DNA from: Nymphaea colorata | Lineage: Eukaryota > Streptophyta > Magnoliopsida > Nymphaeales > Nymphaeaceae | Length of the DNA: 64,000 nucleotides | Direction: 5' to 3' | NCBI RefSeq assembly: GCF_008831285.2 | Contig: NC_045138.2 | Location: 36,633,115 to 36,697,114 of the forward strand | Shown here: piece by piece, positions 1 through 11,254 of the stretch | How the letters are laid out: each line of letters begins with the position of its first letter | How positions within the stretch are numbered: the first letter of the stretch is position 1 | Made by a program: the position numbers and the translations under genes | The notes under the pieces: generated by a model | Told to the model about the DNA's origin: nothing | Seen by the model: only the letters and a program-made list of their open reading frames with translations | The model's database searches: none

Positions 1-430
1 CAGCGGCTGACAGTATGGCCTTTTCCAACGCTAAAGCCACAAAAGGGTAAGGGCAACCTTGATTATCCTTTTAGGATAGGAGTCGCTGCTTATAATGTTA
101 TTGGCAACGTCATTGTGGCAAGACCAAATAGTGATGTTTGTTGTAGTTATATACAATGCCATGGATGAGATGGTGAAAGGCGAAGATCCATGAGACTTAC
201 ATGGACGAAAATTGGGCAAAAGAACAAAACGCCATTAATATACTGAACATGATGTTTGAAAGCAGTTGGGTGAGGAATCTCTGCCTCCAATGCGAACCGG
301 AAGGGATCCGTCTCTGCGATTGCCATGCAGACGTGAAAGCATCTGCGTGAACTGTTCGAAGACTGAAATCAAGCCGAAGCCATGAATATATGAGAGAGAG
401 AGAGAGAGAGTCCAACTTCACTTACAAGTG
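1..430 (-). pseudogene. Fragment of a small membrane-protein-like gene (partial copy of the 32.1-32.7 kb locus)
   Basis: Read on the minus strand, about 256-421 matches about 32479-32671 closely: the codons for an Arg-Arg-(D/I)-(G/P)-S-L/G-S stretch, the start region near a Met-Ala-Ser and a GA-rich leader are shared. This copy lacks an internal piece present in the other copy, so it does not keep one open frame and looks broken. The matching locus has hydrophobic segments, so a small multi-pass membrane protein is the likely ancestor. The family is not recognised, and the part nearest position 1 may belong to an exon cut by the window edge. A (GA)n run lies at about 394-412. Confidence 0.35.
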
Positions 431-652
431 ATAAAAGATTTATAGAGCGACAGATGGGCAAGACCTCAAGGGTCCAACTACTCTCTCGTTCTTTCTCTGA
501 ACTCTCGCACCGGATGCTGGCAACATCAACGACTGCTGGTCCTTTTCACGTACAAATCTCTTTCAACCAACTTGTTTACGATTGAGATATATATAAAATC
601 GTATACAAAGTGACGGATCCCTTTCTCTCTCTCTCTCTCTCTCTCATGCACA
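430..652. other. Intergenic, with a (CT)n tract at about 624-645
   Basis: No gene is seen here. About 519-565, read in reverse, resembles 7255-7300, so this is part of a dispersed sequence. A (CT)n run lies just before the ATG at 653, as in many plant 5' leaders. Confidence 0.4.
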
Positions 653-988
653 ATGGCATCAGATTATGTAACAGCCAATTTCTCTATTGTTATTATTATT
701 GTTGTTGCTACTATTATATTATATTACAGATGTCGGCCTGCTTTATGGTGCAGGTGGTTGGTCAATTTGGAACCGTTAAATGACGTTAGCATATCACAGC
801 TCGTGAGGAAGCCAGACAATCATATAATTTTGCAAATAGATTTTCGACAGTCCAATTACAATGCATTCCACTTGCCTATGACAAATATACTGAAACCTAT
901 ACTACTTGGGGTAAGATCCGTTCGTAGTGATCGTCCGTTTCAAGGAGCCGATCAGGATTATAGTAAAAAAAAAATTAACAAAACATAA
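653..988 (+). CDS. Short unidentified ORF with one hydrophobic N-terminal segment
   Basis: This is a 111-codon ORF that starts seven bases after a (CT)n leader. Residues about 10-26 form a strongly hydrophobic Ile/Val-rich helix followed by Tyr-Tyr-Arg-Cys-Arg, consistent with a signal anchor. A donor-like GTAAG occurs after the Leu-Leu-Gly codons near 910, so only the first ~86 codons may be coding, as a first exon. The 3' end runs straight into a dispersed repeat (R1), so the ORF may be a gene truncated by repeat insertion. No family is recognised, and it could be a chance ORF. Confidence 0.2.
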   Translation: MASDYVTANFSIVIIIVVATIILYYRCRPALWCRWLVNLEPLNDVSISQLVRKPDNHIILQIDFRQSNYNAFHLPMTNILKPILLGVRSVRSDRPFQGADQDYSKKKINKT

Positions 989-1490
989 AAATTATAAAAT
1001 CTGATGAATCAATAAAAATCAACACACACATACACACGCATTCTCTCTTTCCCTCTCTCTAAATGATCCCAAGTCCCTCACATATATACCACAACAAAAA
1101 ATAAGGCAGCAAAAATCCTCCCTCCCTCTCCCTCTCTACACAAAAAAATGACTAAAATCTACAAAACAATGCATATATGCACTTGCACCATCCCTAATGA
1201 CCTCCATGAGTGGATGAGCAACGACACAGTATAGTAGGCGTTAGCGGAAAGGGGAGTAGGCAGGCCTGGGCCATAATCTTTTACCAGAGCTCTCTACCAC
1301 TCCATTACACATACATACCCATAGACATATATATAAGGCAAATACATGGTGCTGTGTAAAGATTCTTCCAACCCATCGGGCTTATACACACGCAACCCCA
1401 GAATGGAGGAATCCACATTTTCTATAAAAGATAGATCTGGATTTATATATTTATATAGTAAATAAAGATTCCTTCACCCTCAAGTTACAA
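962..1490 (+). repeat. Dispersed repeat R1, copy 1
   Basis: It shares a long colinear stretch with 7404-8080, 18395-19010, 26677-27400 and part of 13935-14290. Shared landmarks are an AAAATC(T/A)GATGAA(T/C)CAATA motif, a CACACA/CTCTCTCT block, ACATATATACCACAACA, GCAGCAAAAAT(C/T), and a segment with GACCTCCATG(A)GTGGATGAGC. No ORF or obvious terminal inverted repeat is seen. It is non-coding and of unknown class. Confidence 0.7.
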
Positions 1491-1735
1491 AATCCCAATC
1501 AACAACCCTTTCCTGTCCTGTCTGTTCACACGCTGACCCGGGTATCGGTATTTGAGTTTTTAGACATATTGATCGTTTTGTTATTTTTGTGAGGCACCAT
1601 CAAAAGTGAAATTATAAGCTTCTAAAAAGAAATTTCAAAGAAGCAATCCGATTTGTTATACCTTAGGGTTCATCCCTCATAATGCGTTTGCTTGGAGCAT
1701 CTCGCTAGTTAAGTCATCCAGATTCCCGAATTTTA
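1488..1735 (+). repeat. Dispersed repeat R2, copy 1 (partner at 22545-22785)
   Basis: About 240 bp is alignable by eye with 22545-22785 in the same orientation. Shared landmarks are TTCCCTGTCCTGTCTGTT-like sequence, TTTTTAGACATATTGATCG, TTTTGTGAGGCACC and GTTATACCTTAG. It directly follows R1 copy 1. No coding potential is seen. Confidence 0.65.
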
Positions 1736-2355
1736 GACGACGTTTAATATAAATTAACCTTCTCTTTTATGGATTTTTAGATGTTCATTTTATAACCAAA
1801 TCTTTAATATTGTGGATGTTGATAATTAGTCCCAAAATAATGCAGGTTGTAATTCATTTAAATAAAATTTTAGATTTGTTGAATTATCATCTCTTACAGA
1901 AGAATCCTGTCTGAACATACATATATCCGGCTAAGCTCAACTAAACAGCAGCACAAGTTGAGCATTGTGCTGCGGCGTGCGCCTCAGGAATGCATGCTGA
2001 TTTTTTTTTTTTAATTAAAAAGCTAAAAGAGAAGGCAAAATGATGGGTTTTCCTATCGAGCTTTACTGTTCAATAAAAAAGCCTGGGACAAACGGGTAGA
2101 AATTGGGTCTGTTTCATGCAAGAAAAAAAAAAGAACAAAAAAATTGCTTATAATCGCTGTAATCATCTGTTTGAAGCAGCCAATCAGGATTATGCTTTTA
2201 CTTGGACTAACAGTACGGATGGGGATGCTAATGTGGTGACGGGAATTTCACTTTCAAGCTCAGAACCCTCCCGCCATCAACATGATCTGATTTCATTAGA
2301 ATTTGAGAGATGCCACAGGTTCACAAGAGGCAAATCCCCATTTTGGTTTTATTGG

Positions 2356-2358
<3 letters not shown>
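1736..2358. other. Intergenic AT-rich DNA, nothing identified
   Basis: A short ORF beginning at 2116 runs into the (TA)n tract and has no credible coding character. Confidence 0.4.

Positions 2359-2426
<68 letters not shown>
2359..2426. repeat. (TA)n microsatellite
   Basis: An uninterrupted TA dinucleotide run of about 34 units. The repeated Tyr-Ile ORFs across it are artefacts. Confidence 0.95.
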
Positions 2427-2430
<4 letters not shown>

Positions 2431-3417
2431 AAATGTTATTTCATCCAAACCAGACTTTGGGCAGGCCCGACGCCAAATGGTAAGCAGTCTTTTACCAAGA
2501 ATCTTCCTTCTGCTGAGACGACACCGAAACTTTTTTCATGAGACTGCTGTTTCTTTGTTGAGCGGAAAATGTCTTGCGAAATATACTGCAAATTCTTTGT
2601 TTGCTTTCTTTTGGAATATATTGCAAAACTTTTGTGTACTACATATATTTTCAAATTAAAGGTTTCAGGGCACTACTTATAAGATTTCTCCTCCAAAACA
2701 GGACCGCTCTGAAACTAAGAAACGGTTTTGAGAGGAATCAATTTTCATTGATCTGTTGCAGCGTTGAGCAAATGAAAGTTACAAGAGTCTCATCGCTATA
2801 ATGTGATTGCAGGAAAAGAACTAATGCCAACTTGAGGTGCATTGTTCAAACGAGTGGGCTGTGACACATAATGCATTATACAATGTATTCCAGTTTGATC
2901 CATGGGAAAAACAATGTTGTTAACTTAAATGTGATAAGGCAAAACGATATGTTAAGCCGAGGCGATGCATACTAAGGTGAAGTGATGCGTAAACATCACG
3001 ACCAAAATTTGGTTAATAATCTGCGAAACAATATCAATTCAAACTGGAATACATTGAAAAATACATTTTTTGTAAACAAATTCCAAAAATACACCAACTC
3101 TTGAGATATGGATACCTATTGACCAAAATACACCAATTCCTAAAATACACCAATTCAAAAGTGCACTTTTTTTTATAAAAGATTCTTAAAATCCGCTGAT
3201 ACCACCTTCTTGTTCTTTTTCTTGGGTGCATTGTATTTGCACACAAATCGATCTCTTTCTTCTAACTAACACTGGCGAAGCTGGTGGACAAAAAGTTAGA
3301 AAAATCGGCAAGGTTTGCCACACGAGATGATCACAATGACAAAGTTGCAGCATGCTATTATCCGAATATGATCAGATGTGCGCTCAACTGTTAATGACAG
3401 ATACAGAGGTGACCTCT
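2427..3417. other. Intergenic, no gene seen
   Basis: Between about 2879 and 3056 a sequence reading GTATTCCAGTTTGA recurs in inverted form as TCAAACTGGAATAC. The stretch 3385-3420 resembles part of R1 at 8500-8540 (TTAATGACAGATA, then a CTCTTAA-containing block). No supported gene. Confidence 0.35.
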
Positions 3418-6400
3418 TAAGGGGTTAATGACAGACAGTGGCCAACTCTCCAATTCACCCGCTTTTGCCTTTCCTCTAAGATGGATCTCTTTTCCCGCTT
3501 TACCGACGTCTGGGTTTCGTGGATTCCTTTTTTTGTCAATCCAACACCTCCACATCCACTGATGAGAGAGTCTCTGCCGTGTGCCTGCCATTGCTGTCGG
3601 TGTGAACATCATTCGAGGATATAAGTTTACATTCGTGTTATATACGCTCCTTCTTTTTATTGTGTAGTTAGATATGCTGACCCTAGTTGTTAAACTTAAT
3701 GAGGCGAACTTGGATGATTAGGTTATTGGGTAAGTGAGTTAACTCGTGGTGTTGACTTGTAACCAGGTTTTCTCAGTGATCTTAAATTTTCAAGCCAACT
3801 CGACAAGTTTGCCAATTATGCTCAACACCCATCAAGGAATTGGGGAGTGATCAATACCCGTCCCAGCCTAGGTCAGCTTGGGTCTTAGTCGGTCTAGGCA
3901 CAGCCTTAGCTAACATGCTTTTCCTCTTTTATAGAGGTAAAAGAGGTTTGCACCCTCTTTTATAGAGTGTGGAAGGTGAGAACGGGAGGGTGGTGTGCCC
4001 TCTCCATCAGGTGCTGTCCACATGGAAGTGGGGCCCAAGCATGTGCAAAGTGGGCCCCAGATTTGTACCTGGCGCTCTGAAGAATGTTTGATCAAGTGGC
4101 AAAGGACAGCCCGGAGCCCTTTCCGCTTTGCATGCAATTTGGTGGAACTAATATAACAAATCTTGGATTTGAGAAGCATCAATAACTGTCAAGCCAAATT
4201 ATGTTAAGAAATAAATAAGTAAATAAAATAAACCATTTAGATCGTGTGGGCAATCATACATTTAGGTTTCAACATGGATGAAAAATATCTAATCATTATA
4301 TCATAATTCAAATTCACAATCCAAATCCGATTTTTAAATTCACATCCGAACCAGATACAAACTGCATTGATATATGTTCATAACTGATCTTCAAAATATA
4401 TGGGCATTGAATATAGGATGTTTACTTAAAAATAGGTATGATCTGAATCTATAACTTGAAAATAACTTAAAAATTATTTTCGATCACAATCCAAAAACAA
4501 CCGGATGTCGTTTCTTATATGTGAATCTGATCCAAATTCTTAATCAAACATCAATTTTTTTTCTGTATCCAATTTTTTTATGCTGTTCAGATATTGGATG
4601 TCAATGTAAATCATCTATTGACATCTCCATTTGTGAATGAGAGACGGCCTCGGGAAGGAGAAGTTATAAATATCATGCAATTGACTCAGGTGGTTGTCGC
4701 TTTCCTACATAAGGGGGAGTGGATTTATTTCTTGCGCCTGACTATTAAGTATGATTCATTTTGTAGTCACCCAAGAGTTTGGCCTTCATTTATAGGGAGT
4801 TTAGGAGGCCTTTTGCTTTATGCTTCATACTCAAGAAACGTCCACCAGCGCGAGTTTCTCTGTCTCACACATTGAGTGAAACTTTCCCTTCTTCGTTGTG
4901 AGCTTCTGGGAGAGCTGTCTCACGCCTCAGATACCAGCTTCCTTGCTTGTATATGCACACCATGTTGAAAGCTTCAATTCGAAGAGACAGTATCTCGACG
5001 ATGAGGATGAGGGCAGGGGCAGAACAGATAACCAGCTTGGGGAGGAAGGTCGCTTGTTTATTGAAAGTTGAAACCTCCATAGGATACTTTGGTAATAGAA
5101 TTCTTCAACCGCCCTACGCCCTACCTAATTTTTCTTGTCTAAGAGCAGCTTTTCTGATACCAATTAGGCTTCCATGAGCTGAAGGAAAGTACTTCTAGCT
5201 ATAGGACAACTTTCCGTTCCTTCTCATGGAAGCCTAATTGGTATCAGAAAAGCTGCTCTCAGACAAGAAAAATGAGGTAGGGCGTAGGGCGGTTGAAGAA
5301 TTCTATTACCAAAGTATCCTATGAAGGCTTCAACTTTCAATAAACAAGCGACCTTCCTCCCCAAGCTGGTTATCTCTTCTGGCCCTGCCCTCATCCTCAT
5401 CGTCGGGAAACTGCCTCTTCGAATTGAAGTTTTCAACATGGTGTTCATATACAAGCAAGGAAGCTGGTATCTAAGGCGTGAGACAGCTCTCCCAGAAGTT
5501 CACAACGAAGAAGGCAAAGTTTCACTCAATGTGTGAGAGAGAAACTCGGCTGGTACAGGCCGACTAAACTCCTTATAAATGAAGGCCAATCTCTTCGGTG
5601 ACCACAAAATGAATCATACTTAATAGTCGGGCGCAAGAAATAAATCCACTCCCCCTTATGTAGGGAAGCGACAACCACCTGAGTCAATTACATGATATTT
5701 ATAACTTCTCCTCCCCGAGGCCGTCTCTCATTCACAAATAGAGATGTCAATAGATGATTTACATTCGACATCCAATATCTGAAAAGCGTAAAAAATTGGA
5801 TATATAAAAAAAATTGATGTTTGATTAAGAATTTAGATCAAATTCAGATATAAGAAATGACATCCCCGTTGTATTCGGATTCTGATCGAAAATAATTTTC
5901 AAGTAATAGATTAAGATCATATCTATTTTTAAGTAAACAACCTACATTCAATGCCGATATATTTTGAAAGTCAGTTATTGACATATATCAATACAGTTTG
6001 TATTGGTTCGGATGTGAATTAAGAATCGGATTTGGATTGTGAATTTGAATTATGATATAATCATTAGACTTTTTTTCATTCATGTTGAAACCTAAATATG
6101 TGATTGCCCACATCATCTAAATGGTTTATTTTATTTACTTATTTATTTCTTAACATAATTTGGCTTGATACTTATTGATGCTTCCCAAATCCAAGATTTG
6201 TTATATTATTTCCACCAAATTGGATGCAAAGCGGAAAGGGCTCCGGACTGTCCTTTGCCACTTGATCAAACATTCTTCAGAACGCTAGGTACAAATCTGG
6301 AGCCCACTTTCCGTATGCTTGGGCCCCACTGCCATGTGGACAGCACCTGAGGGAGAGGGCCCACCACACTCCCATTCTCACCTTCCACACTCTACAAAAG

Positions 6401-6967
6401 AGGGTGCAAACCTCTTTTACCTCTATAAAAAAGGTAAAGCCTGTTAGCTAAGGCTGTGCCTAGCGCGACTAAGACCCAAGCTGACCCAGGCTAGGACGGG
6501 CATTGATCACTCCCCAATTCCTTGATGGGTGTTGAGCATAATTGGCAAAACTTGCCGAGTTGGGTTGAGAATTTAAAATCACTAAGAAAACCTGCTCACA
6601 AGTCAAGGTTGGCCCAGCTCATCACGAGTTAACTCGCTTACCCAATAACCTAATCATCTAAGTTCGACTCATTAAGTTTAACAACTACGCTCCGCATATC
6701 TAACTACACAGTAAAAAAGAAGGAGCGTATATAATATAAGACGAATGTGAATATGATTCCTTGGACAGCAATGGCAGGGACACAGAAGGGAAGCAGAGAC
6801 TCTTTCATCAGTGGATGATGACATGTTGTAGAGGTGTTGGATTGACAAAAAAAGGAATCCACGAAACCCAGACGTCGGTAAAGCGGGAAAGGAGATCCAT
6901 CGTAGAGGAAAAGCAAAAGCAGGTGAATGAATTGGAGAGTTGGCCACTGTCTGTCATTAACCCCTTA
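3418..6967. repeat. Large fold-back element: 3.55 kb near-palindrome with an 18 base spacer
   Basis: The left arm (3418-5190) is repeated as its reverse complement in the right arm (5209-6967), separated only by 5191-5208. The outer ends read AAGGGGTTAATGACAGACAG on the left and its complement on the right. The inner ends read GGAAAGT and ACTTTCC. Alignment by eye shows many single-base differences and small indels, roughly a tenth of positions, so the arms are old or have diverged. No clear target-site duplication flanks it, and neither arm encodes a recognisable transposase. ORFs inside (4594-4875, 4865-5080, 4947-5177 and their mirror images at 5224-5536) are mirror copies and not supported as genes. 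A 10-base motif matching a plant initiator-tRNA-Met primer-binding site occurs in both arms (5153-5162 and 5239-5248), hinting at retrotransposon-derived content. Confidence 0.9.
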
Positions 6968-7268
6968 CAAGCAAAAGGAAGGTCGAATCTTAATTTGTCG
7001 CTCCATTAGAATTTGTCACTTGTCAGTCGAGTTGCTTTCTATCTATCTAGTCCAACCACCACGGTTGCTTTCACTTTTTGACACTGAAGATGGTTCTCCA
7101 TAAGAGATCTGCAACCACAACTCCATCGCTTATTGCGGATTCTGCCGATGTGGTTCGGGATGGCATCACTGTCCGCACTCACTTCCGTGCATTCTTCCAC
7201 CTTCACTCTAATGCACTGCTGTGAGAGTGACTTGCACTAACGATACAAAGTGGAAACCAAGTTAGTTC
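6968..7268. other. Intergenic, nothing identified
   Basis: Unique-looking sequence between the large fold-back and the small hairpin. No ORF of note. Confidence 0.4.
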
Positions 7269-7332
7269 AAAGAGATTTGTACGTAAAAAGGACCGGCAAT
7301 CGCGAGTGATATTTTTACGTACAAATCTCTTT
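7269..7332. repeat. Perfect 21 bp inverted repeat with a 22 base spacer
   Basis: The arm 7269-7289 (AAAGAGATTTGTACG followed by TAAAAA) is matched exactly by its complement at 7312-7332. The right arm is the left end of R1 copy 2. The same right-arm sequence recurs at about 18219-18239 with one change, at the edge of the subtilase fold-back. Confidence 0.85.
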
Positions 7333-8168
7333 CCTGACGTTGGCCGCATGCAGCGTCCTGCCTGCCATCAAAGTGCGATCTTGGGATTCAGTATCCGACG
7401 TAGATGTTACAGAAAAAATTTAATAAAATATATAAATTATAAAATCAGATGAACCAATAAAAATCCACACATATACACACACTCTCTCTTTCCTTCTCTC
7501 TAAAGGGACACTAAGTCCGACACTAAGTCCCTGACATATATACCACAACAAAAAAATAAAGCAGCAAAAATCCTCCATGGGTCGTCTCTCTCTCTCTACT
7601 CACAAACAAATGCCTAAAAACACGATGCATATTATGAAAATTCAATCAGTTAAATGAAGAAAGCTTAATCAAACAGCCACAATAAAAAGAATTAATGCAT
7701 GGGAAGCTTAAAACTTAGTTCAATCTATTAATGAACAAAACACAGCAAAACAGTATGGACATTTTATGGTGGATTGAGCTGTGGACGCCAGTGAATGAGA
7801 CATAACCCTCTGTCTAGTAAGAGCTCTCAACCACCATACACTGACACACATACGCATATCGATAAAAATATATATAAGGCATTGGAGTCCTCCAACCATC
7901 TGACCACTACAAATACATGGAGCTGTGTGAAAATTTTTGCACCCATGGAGCCATCCGGCCTACTATACACGCAACCCGAGCCCGAGGATGGAGGAATCCA
8001 TATTTTCTATAGAAGATGCAGATTCTTCTACACTCCGACTTAATATATACATAGAAAATAAAGATTCCTCCACCCTCAAGTTGCTTGTCTAAAAGGCCTC
8101 CTGTTGTAAAACAACATTTGAATAATTAATTTTAATAGATCTGATTTTTCTCTTTTATCCAACTGGCA

Positions 8169-8260
<92 letters not shown>

Positions 8261-9100
8261 GGAATAAGCAAAAGGCCATTGACACCTGCCTTTACTCAAA
8301 CTCTACAATGCAAGCAAGTTAATCTCCAATGGAGTTAGTGTCTGCCATGTTGATGGACAATCATTAATTCAATATTTTAATTATTTCAATGCAATAGCAA
8401 TATCTACTATATGGGGTACCTTTGAAATTAATAGGTCTAAATAACTTAAAGGTAGCCAATCGTATGATGAACAAATATGGTAATTGTGCTTGTAATATTT
8501 GCGTTAATGACAGATATAGAGATGCACTCTTAAAGAGCGTTTTATGGCATGTAATATTTGTTCCATATAAAATTAAAAAAAAAGAAGACAATTTACCATC
8601 GATAAAAAATTTGGCCCATGATTTGCCCAGAATTTATTTCGTCTACATTAAGTCTTCAATACTATTATTTTCAATGTAAAGTTCCAGTTTCAGTTTTTTG
8701 GGAAAAAAAAAAGTCGTTGTTGTTTATAAGATGACGACGCTCTCTAAATATGTAATAGACCATCGTAATACATCAGTTCGACTAGTTAAGAGAAATTATT
8801 TTCCACCTTAATAAGTCTTGAAAACAAGGATGCTTATGGGCCGATGGATGCGACTATTGGAACAAGCAAAAGGACAATGACACTGTGCCTTTACTCAAAC
8901 TCTACAATAGAAGCAAGTCAACCTCCATGGAGTTAGTGTCTGCCATATTGATGGACAATCATTAATTCAATATTAATTATTTCAATGCAATAGCAATATG
9001 GGTACCTTTGAAATTAGTAAGTCTAGATAATTTAAAGGTAGCCGATCGTATAATGAACAAATCTGCTAATTGTACTTGTAATATTTTCGTTAGTGTCAAA
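7300..9100 (+). repeat. Dispersed repeat R1, copy 2, long form with (TA)n and an internal duplication
   Basis: This is colinear with 18215-19712, beginning at GAGTGATATTTTTACGTAC and continuing through the CTCTCT block, a large (TA)n run, GGACAATCATTAATTCAATA and a GTTAATGACA(G/A)ATATAGAGATG motif. The segment 8260-8500 is repeated in direct orientation at 8855-9095 (CAAGCAAAAGG, TTGATGGACAATCATT, GCAATAGCAATAT). No transposase ORF is visible. Confidence 0.7.
8170..8257. repeat. (TA)n microsatellite inside R1 copy 2
   Basis: About 44 TA units at the position corresponding to the (TA)n tract in the R1 copy at 18215-19712. Confidence 0.95.
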
Positions 9101-9109
9101 ATAAAAAAA

Positions 9110-9325
9110 ATTAAGAAAAATAAGGAAAACTACTGTGATCAACCTACAAAAAATGGCTTCATTGTTTATTGAATTGTTACTATCGAGTCATTGTATGCCG
9201 CATTAAACATCTCAGTTTTAGTTTTTCTCCCAAAGAATAAATCTCCATGTTGTAGAAAATCAGACCCTCAATCAAATCTGGCAGTAGGGGGGCCTACTGG
9301 CATGGGCCAACCCAATTAAGGAGAC
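9110..9325 (+). repeat. Dispersed repeat R3, copy 1 (partner at 13755-13935)
   Basis: Nearly the same sequence as 13755-13935 in the same orientation: ACTACTGTGATCAACCTAC, ATGGCTTCATTGTTTATTGA, CATCTCAGTTTTAGTTTTTC and GGGCCTACTGGCATGGGC. In both cases R1-related sequence is adjacent. Confidence 0.7.
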
Positions 9326-9598
9326 TAAAAAGAAGCTTCATTTACTAATCCGGTGGGGCCGACGGTTAGTTTGACATATTCCTGTAGGTGCTGCTATTCT
9401 TTTTGGCATGTGGAGATTTGATAGATCCCTTACTTCATGCCTACATCAAATTTTTGCCTTAGAGATGAGGTTGTTAAAGGTCTGGCTTCAATGGTCTGGT
9501 GGCTAGCGGCAGTGGTATTTAAAATTTCTATTACTCATTTGGGGCTCAAATTATTGCCTTACAGGTTCTGCTTGCTGGCAGGCAGTGGCATCGTAATA
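9326..9598. other. Intergenic, nothing identified
   Basis: No supported gene. The ORF at 9437-9619 has no recognisable family or splice context. Confidence 0.3.
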
Positions 9599-9599
9599 T

Positions 9600-10110
9600 T
9601 CAGAAAAACTGAGCCATAGTATTGTAAAACTGAATTGAATCTGCCCATGTGAATCTAGTGACAGTGCCATTAACATTGAGATGGACGGTATCTATGTTTT
9701 GATCAGTTTCAGCACTATTTTTTTTCTTCTTTTTCTTAGCCTCTTCAACTTCCAAAATACTGCAGTCCACTACACTCTTGGAACTGCTCCAAATAAAGGA
9801 CAAACGGTTAGTTAAACCCATGCCAGGTCAATCTATCACAAAATTGCGGCTCAAACAATCATCTCTATTATCATATGACTTCTCAATTTGAGTACTCACA
9901 TGGCAGTGTTACCATGTTCAGCATCCCCAGCACCATGCTCTAGTACACTTTGATCTTGAGAATTAGAAGCATTGTTAGATGCATTATCAACAGGCATGTC
10001 AGGCCCAGATCCAGGATCCTCCTTCTTCATCCCTTTCTCATTTTTCTTCTTTGATTTCCTACTATTTTCAAGCCTTTTTAAATGAATCTCTTTTCCTGCT
10101 TGTGTTCACA
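9600..10110 (-). CDS. Partial two-exon gene of unknown function (charged, Lys-rich protein C-terminus)
   Basis: On the minus strand an open stretch from about 10090 to 9903 reads a Lys-rich, Asn/Ser/Gly/Asp-rich segment (Lys-Arg-Leu-Glu-Asn-Ser-Arg-Lys-Ser-Lys-Lys, later Asp-Pro-Gly-Ser-Gly-Pro-Asp). It ends at a good GTGAGT donor near 9902. After a short intron, a TTTGGAGCAG acceptor near 9785 opens a second stretch (Ser-Ser-Lys-Ser-Val-Val-Asp, Lys6, then Val-His-Leu-Asn-Val-Asn-Gly) that ends at a stop at 9600. An upstream acceptor near 10110 keeps the frame clear of the stop before it. The protein would be hydrophilic and possibly nuclear. No domain is recognised and the 5' part was not found, so it may be a gene remnant. 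Confidence 0.3.
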
Positions 10111-10579
10111 GAGCATGGTGACAAAACCCAAATAAGTTTGTATACTTCATTGGACGTCATGATGCCATGATAGCGGTGGGAATATACTGCAACCTGTAAG
10201 TGGTTCTCAAAGCATCCAATCAATCTTGTTAATGAGTATTTTCTGATGCATACTTTGCCTTTCAGTTCTTGAATTCTCATGCTTGGAACCCCCGTTCTCT
10301 TGTATGCATGCAGGGTTCGACACTCTTCAATAATGATCTAGAGAGATAACAAATTAGCAGTTTACATTAGCATCATACTTTCTTGCTTTGTAGGCCAGCC
10401 GAGCAATTCATTTCGAATTTTATTATTCCAAGAATGGTGTGTCAACTGAAGAGAGCATATATGAAATCACATACTATGGAAAGGGAAGAATGTTGGTGAC
10501 TACACTAACTGTTTGCTTTTACAGGTTTCTCTCTCTCTAGGGTGTGATATTTAAGTAAGGTTGTTGCTTTTCATTGCAG

Positions 10580-10720
10580 GGATTTGGTGAGAAATGCATG
10601 CCAAGAGGTCAGCGTACATTCATAGCTAGGCTGCAAAATGGTGAAATCAAACTCCTAGCCATGTTTGTGAAGTTGCAAGGTGACCAAGGATGGCCGAACA
10701 TTGAAATTTATAAAGATTGA
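10580..10720 (+). CDS. Terminal exon-like sequence, 46 codons, unknown family
   Basis: A strong acceptor (pyrimidine-rich run ending TTTTCATTGCAG at 10568-10579) is followed by an open frame ending in TGA at 10718-10720. The peptide begins Gly-Phe-Gly-Glu-Lys-Cys-Met-Pro-Arg-Gly, continues with Gln-Arg-Thr-Phe-Ile-Ala-Arg-Leu, and closes with a Trp-Pro-Asn-Ile-Glu-Ile-Tyr motif. Its composition looks like real protein. No upstream exons could be joined with confidence, so it is probably the last exon of a broken gene. It lies opposite the minus-strand gene fragment at 9600-10110. Confidence 0.3.
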   Translation, partial: GFGEKCMPRGQRTFIARLQNGEIKLLAMFVKLQGDQGWPNIEIYKD

Positions 10721-11095
10721 TCTTTGTAGACAAAGGCATTTCTGTAGAAAGGATGGCTTCAAATATTGAATAATATACTATTTATACATCTGCTTGATAT
10801 TGTCGAAAAACCGGAATCTTAGATGCACCACTTCTGGTTCAACATGGCGAACTGGTTTCAGCTTGCTTGTCAACGTTCTTCATTAATGAAAAAACAAGTT
10901 GTTTTCGGTCTTATTTTTTGGCTGTTTGAATAGTTGGCACATACAACTTAGTAAGGTCTGCAAGCTGGAGGATATGTGTCCTAGTTGTTTGAGCATTGTT
11001 GATGTAACAGCTGCAGTCGATTGACTTTCTTTCATCCTACTTCATGGTAAAGTTTCTTACTGTTTCAACCACTAACTCATTTTCTCTCCGTCACG

Positions 11096-11130
<35 letters not shown>

Positions 11131-11160
11131 TCTCTCTTACATGAGAAGTGCAGAATGGTC
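10721..11160. other. Intergenic, with a CTCTCA-type microsatellite
   Basis: About 11094-11140 is a CTCTCA/CTCTCT tract. Otherwise nothing identified. Confidence 0.5.
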
Positions 11161-11254
11161 AGTCAACTCTCATATGTGTGAAATATTTCTTGAAAAAAAA
11201 TGCTAAATGTTTTTAGTCTACGATTCACCATCCTATTGAAGTTGCCCTCAAGAA

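Noticed and set aside
2116-2659. ORFs with long Tyr-Ile runs across the (TA)n tract
   Set aside because: They are translations of the microsatellite; no flanking coding sequence.
4594-5536. Several 70-90 codon ORFs within the large palindrome
   Set aside because: Each has a mirror copy in the other arm with different stops, and none has a recognised domain.
8076-8285. Minus-strand Tyr-Ile-repeat ORF
   Set aside because: Translation of (TA)n; the same applies to 18989-19277.
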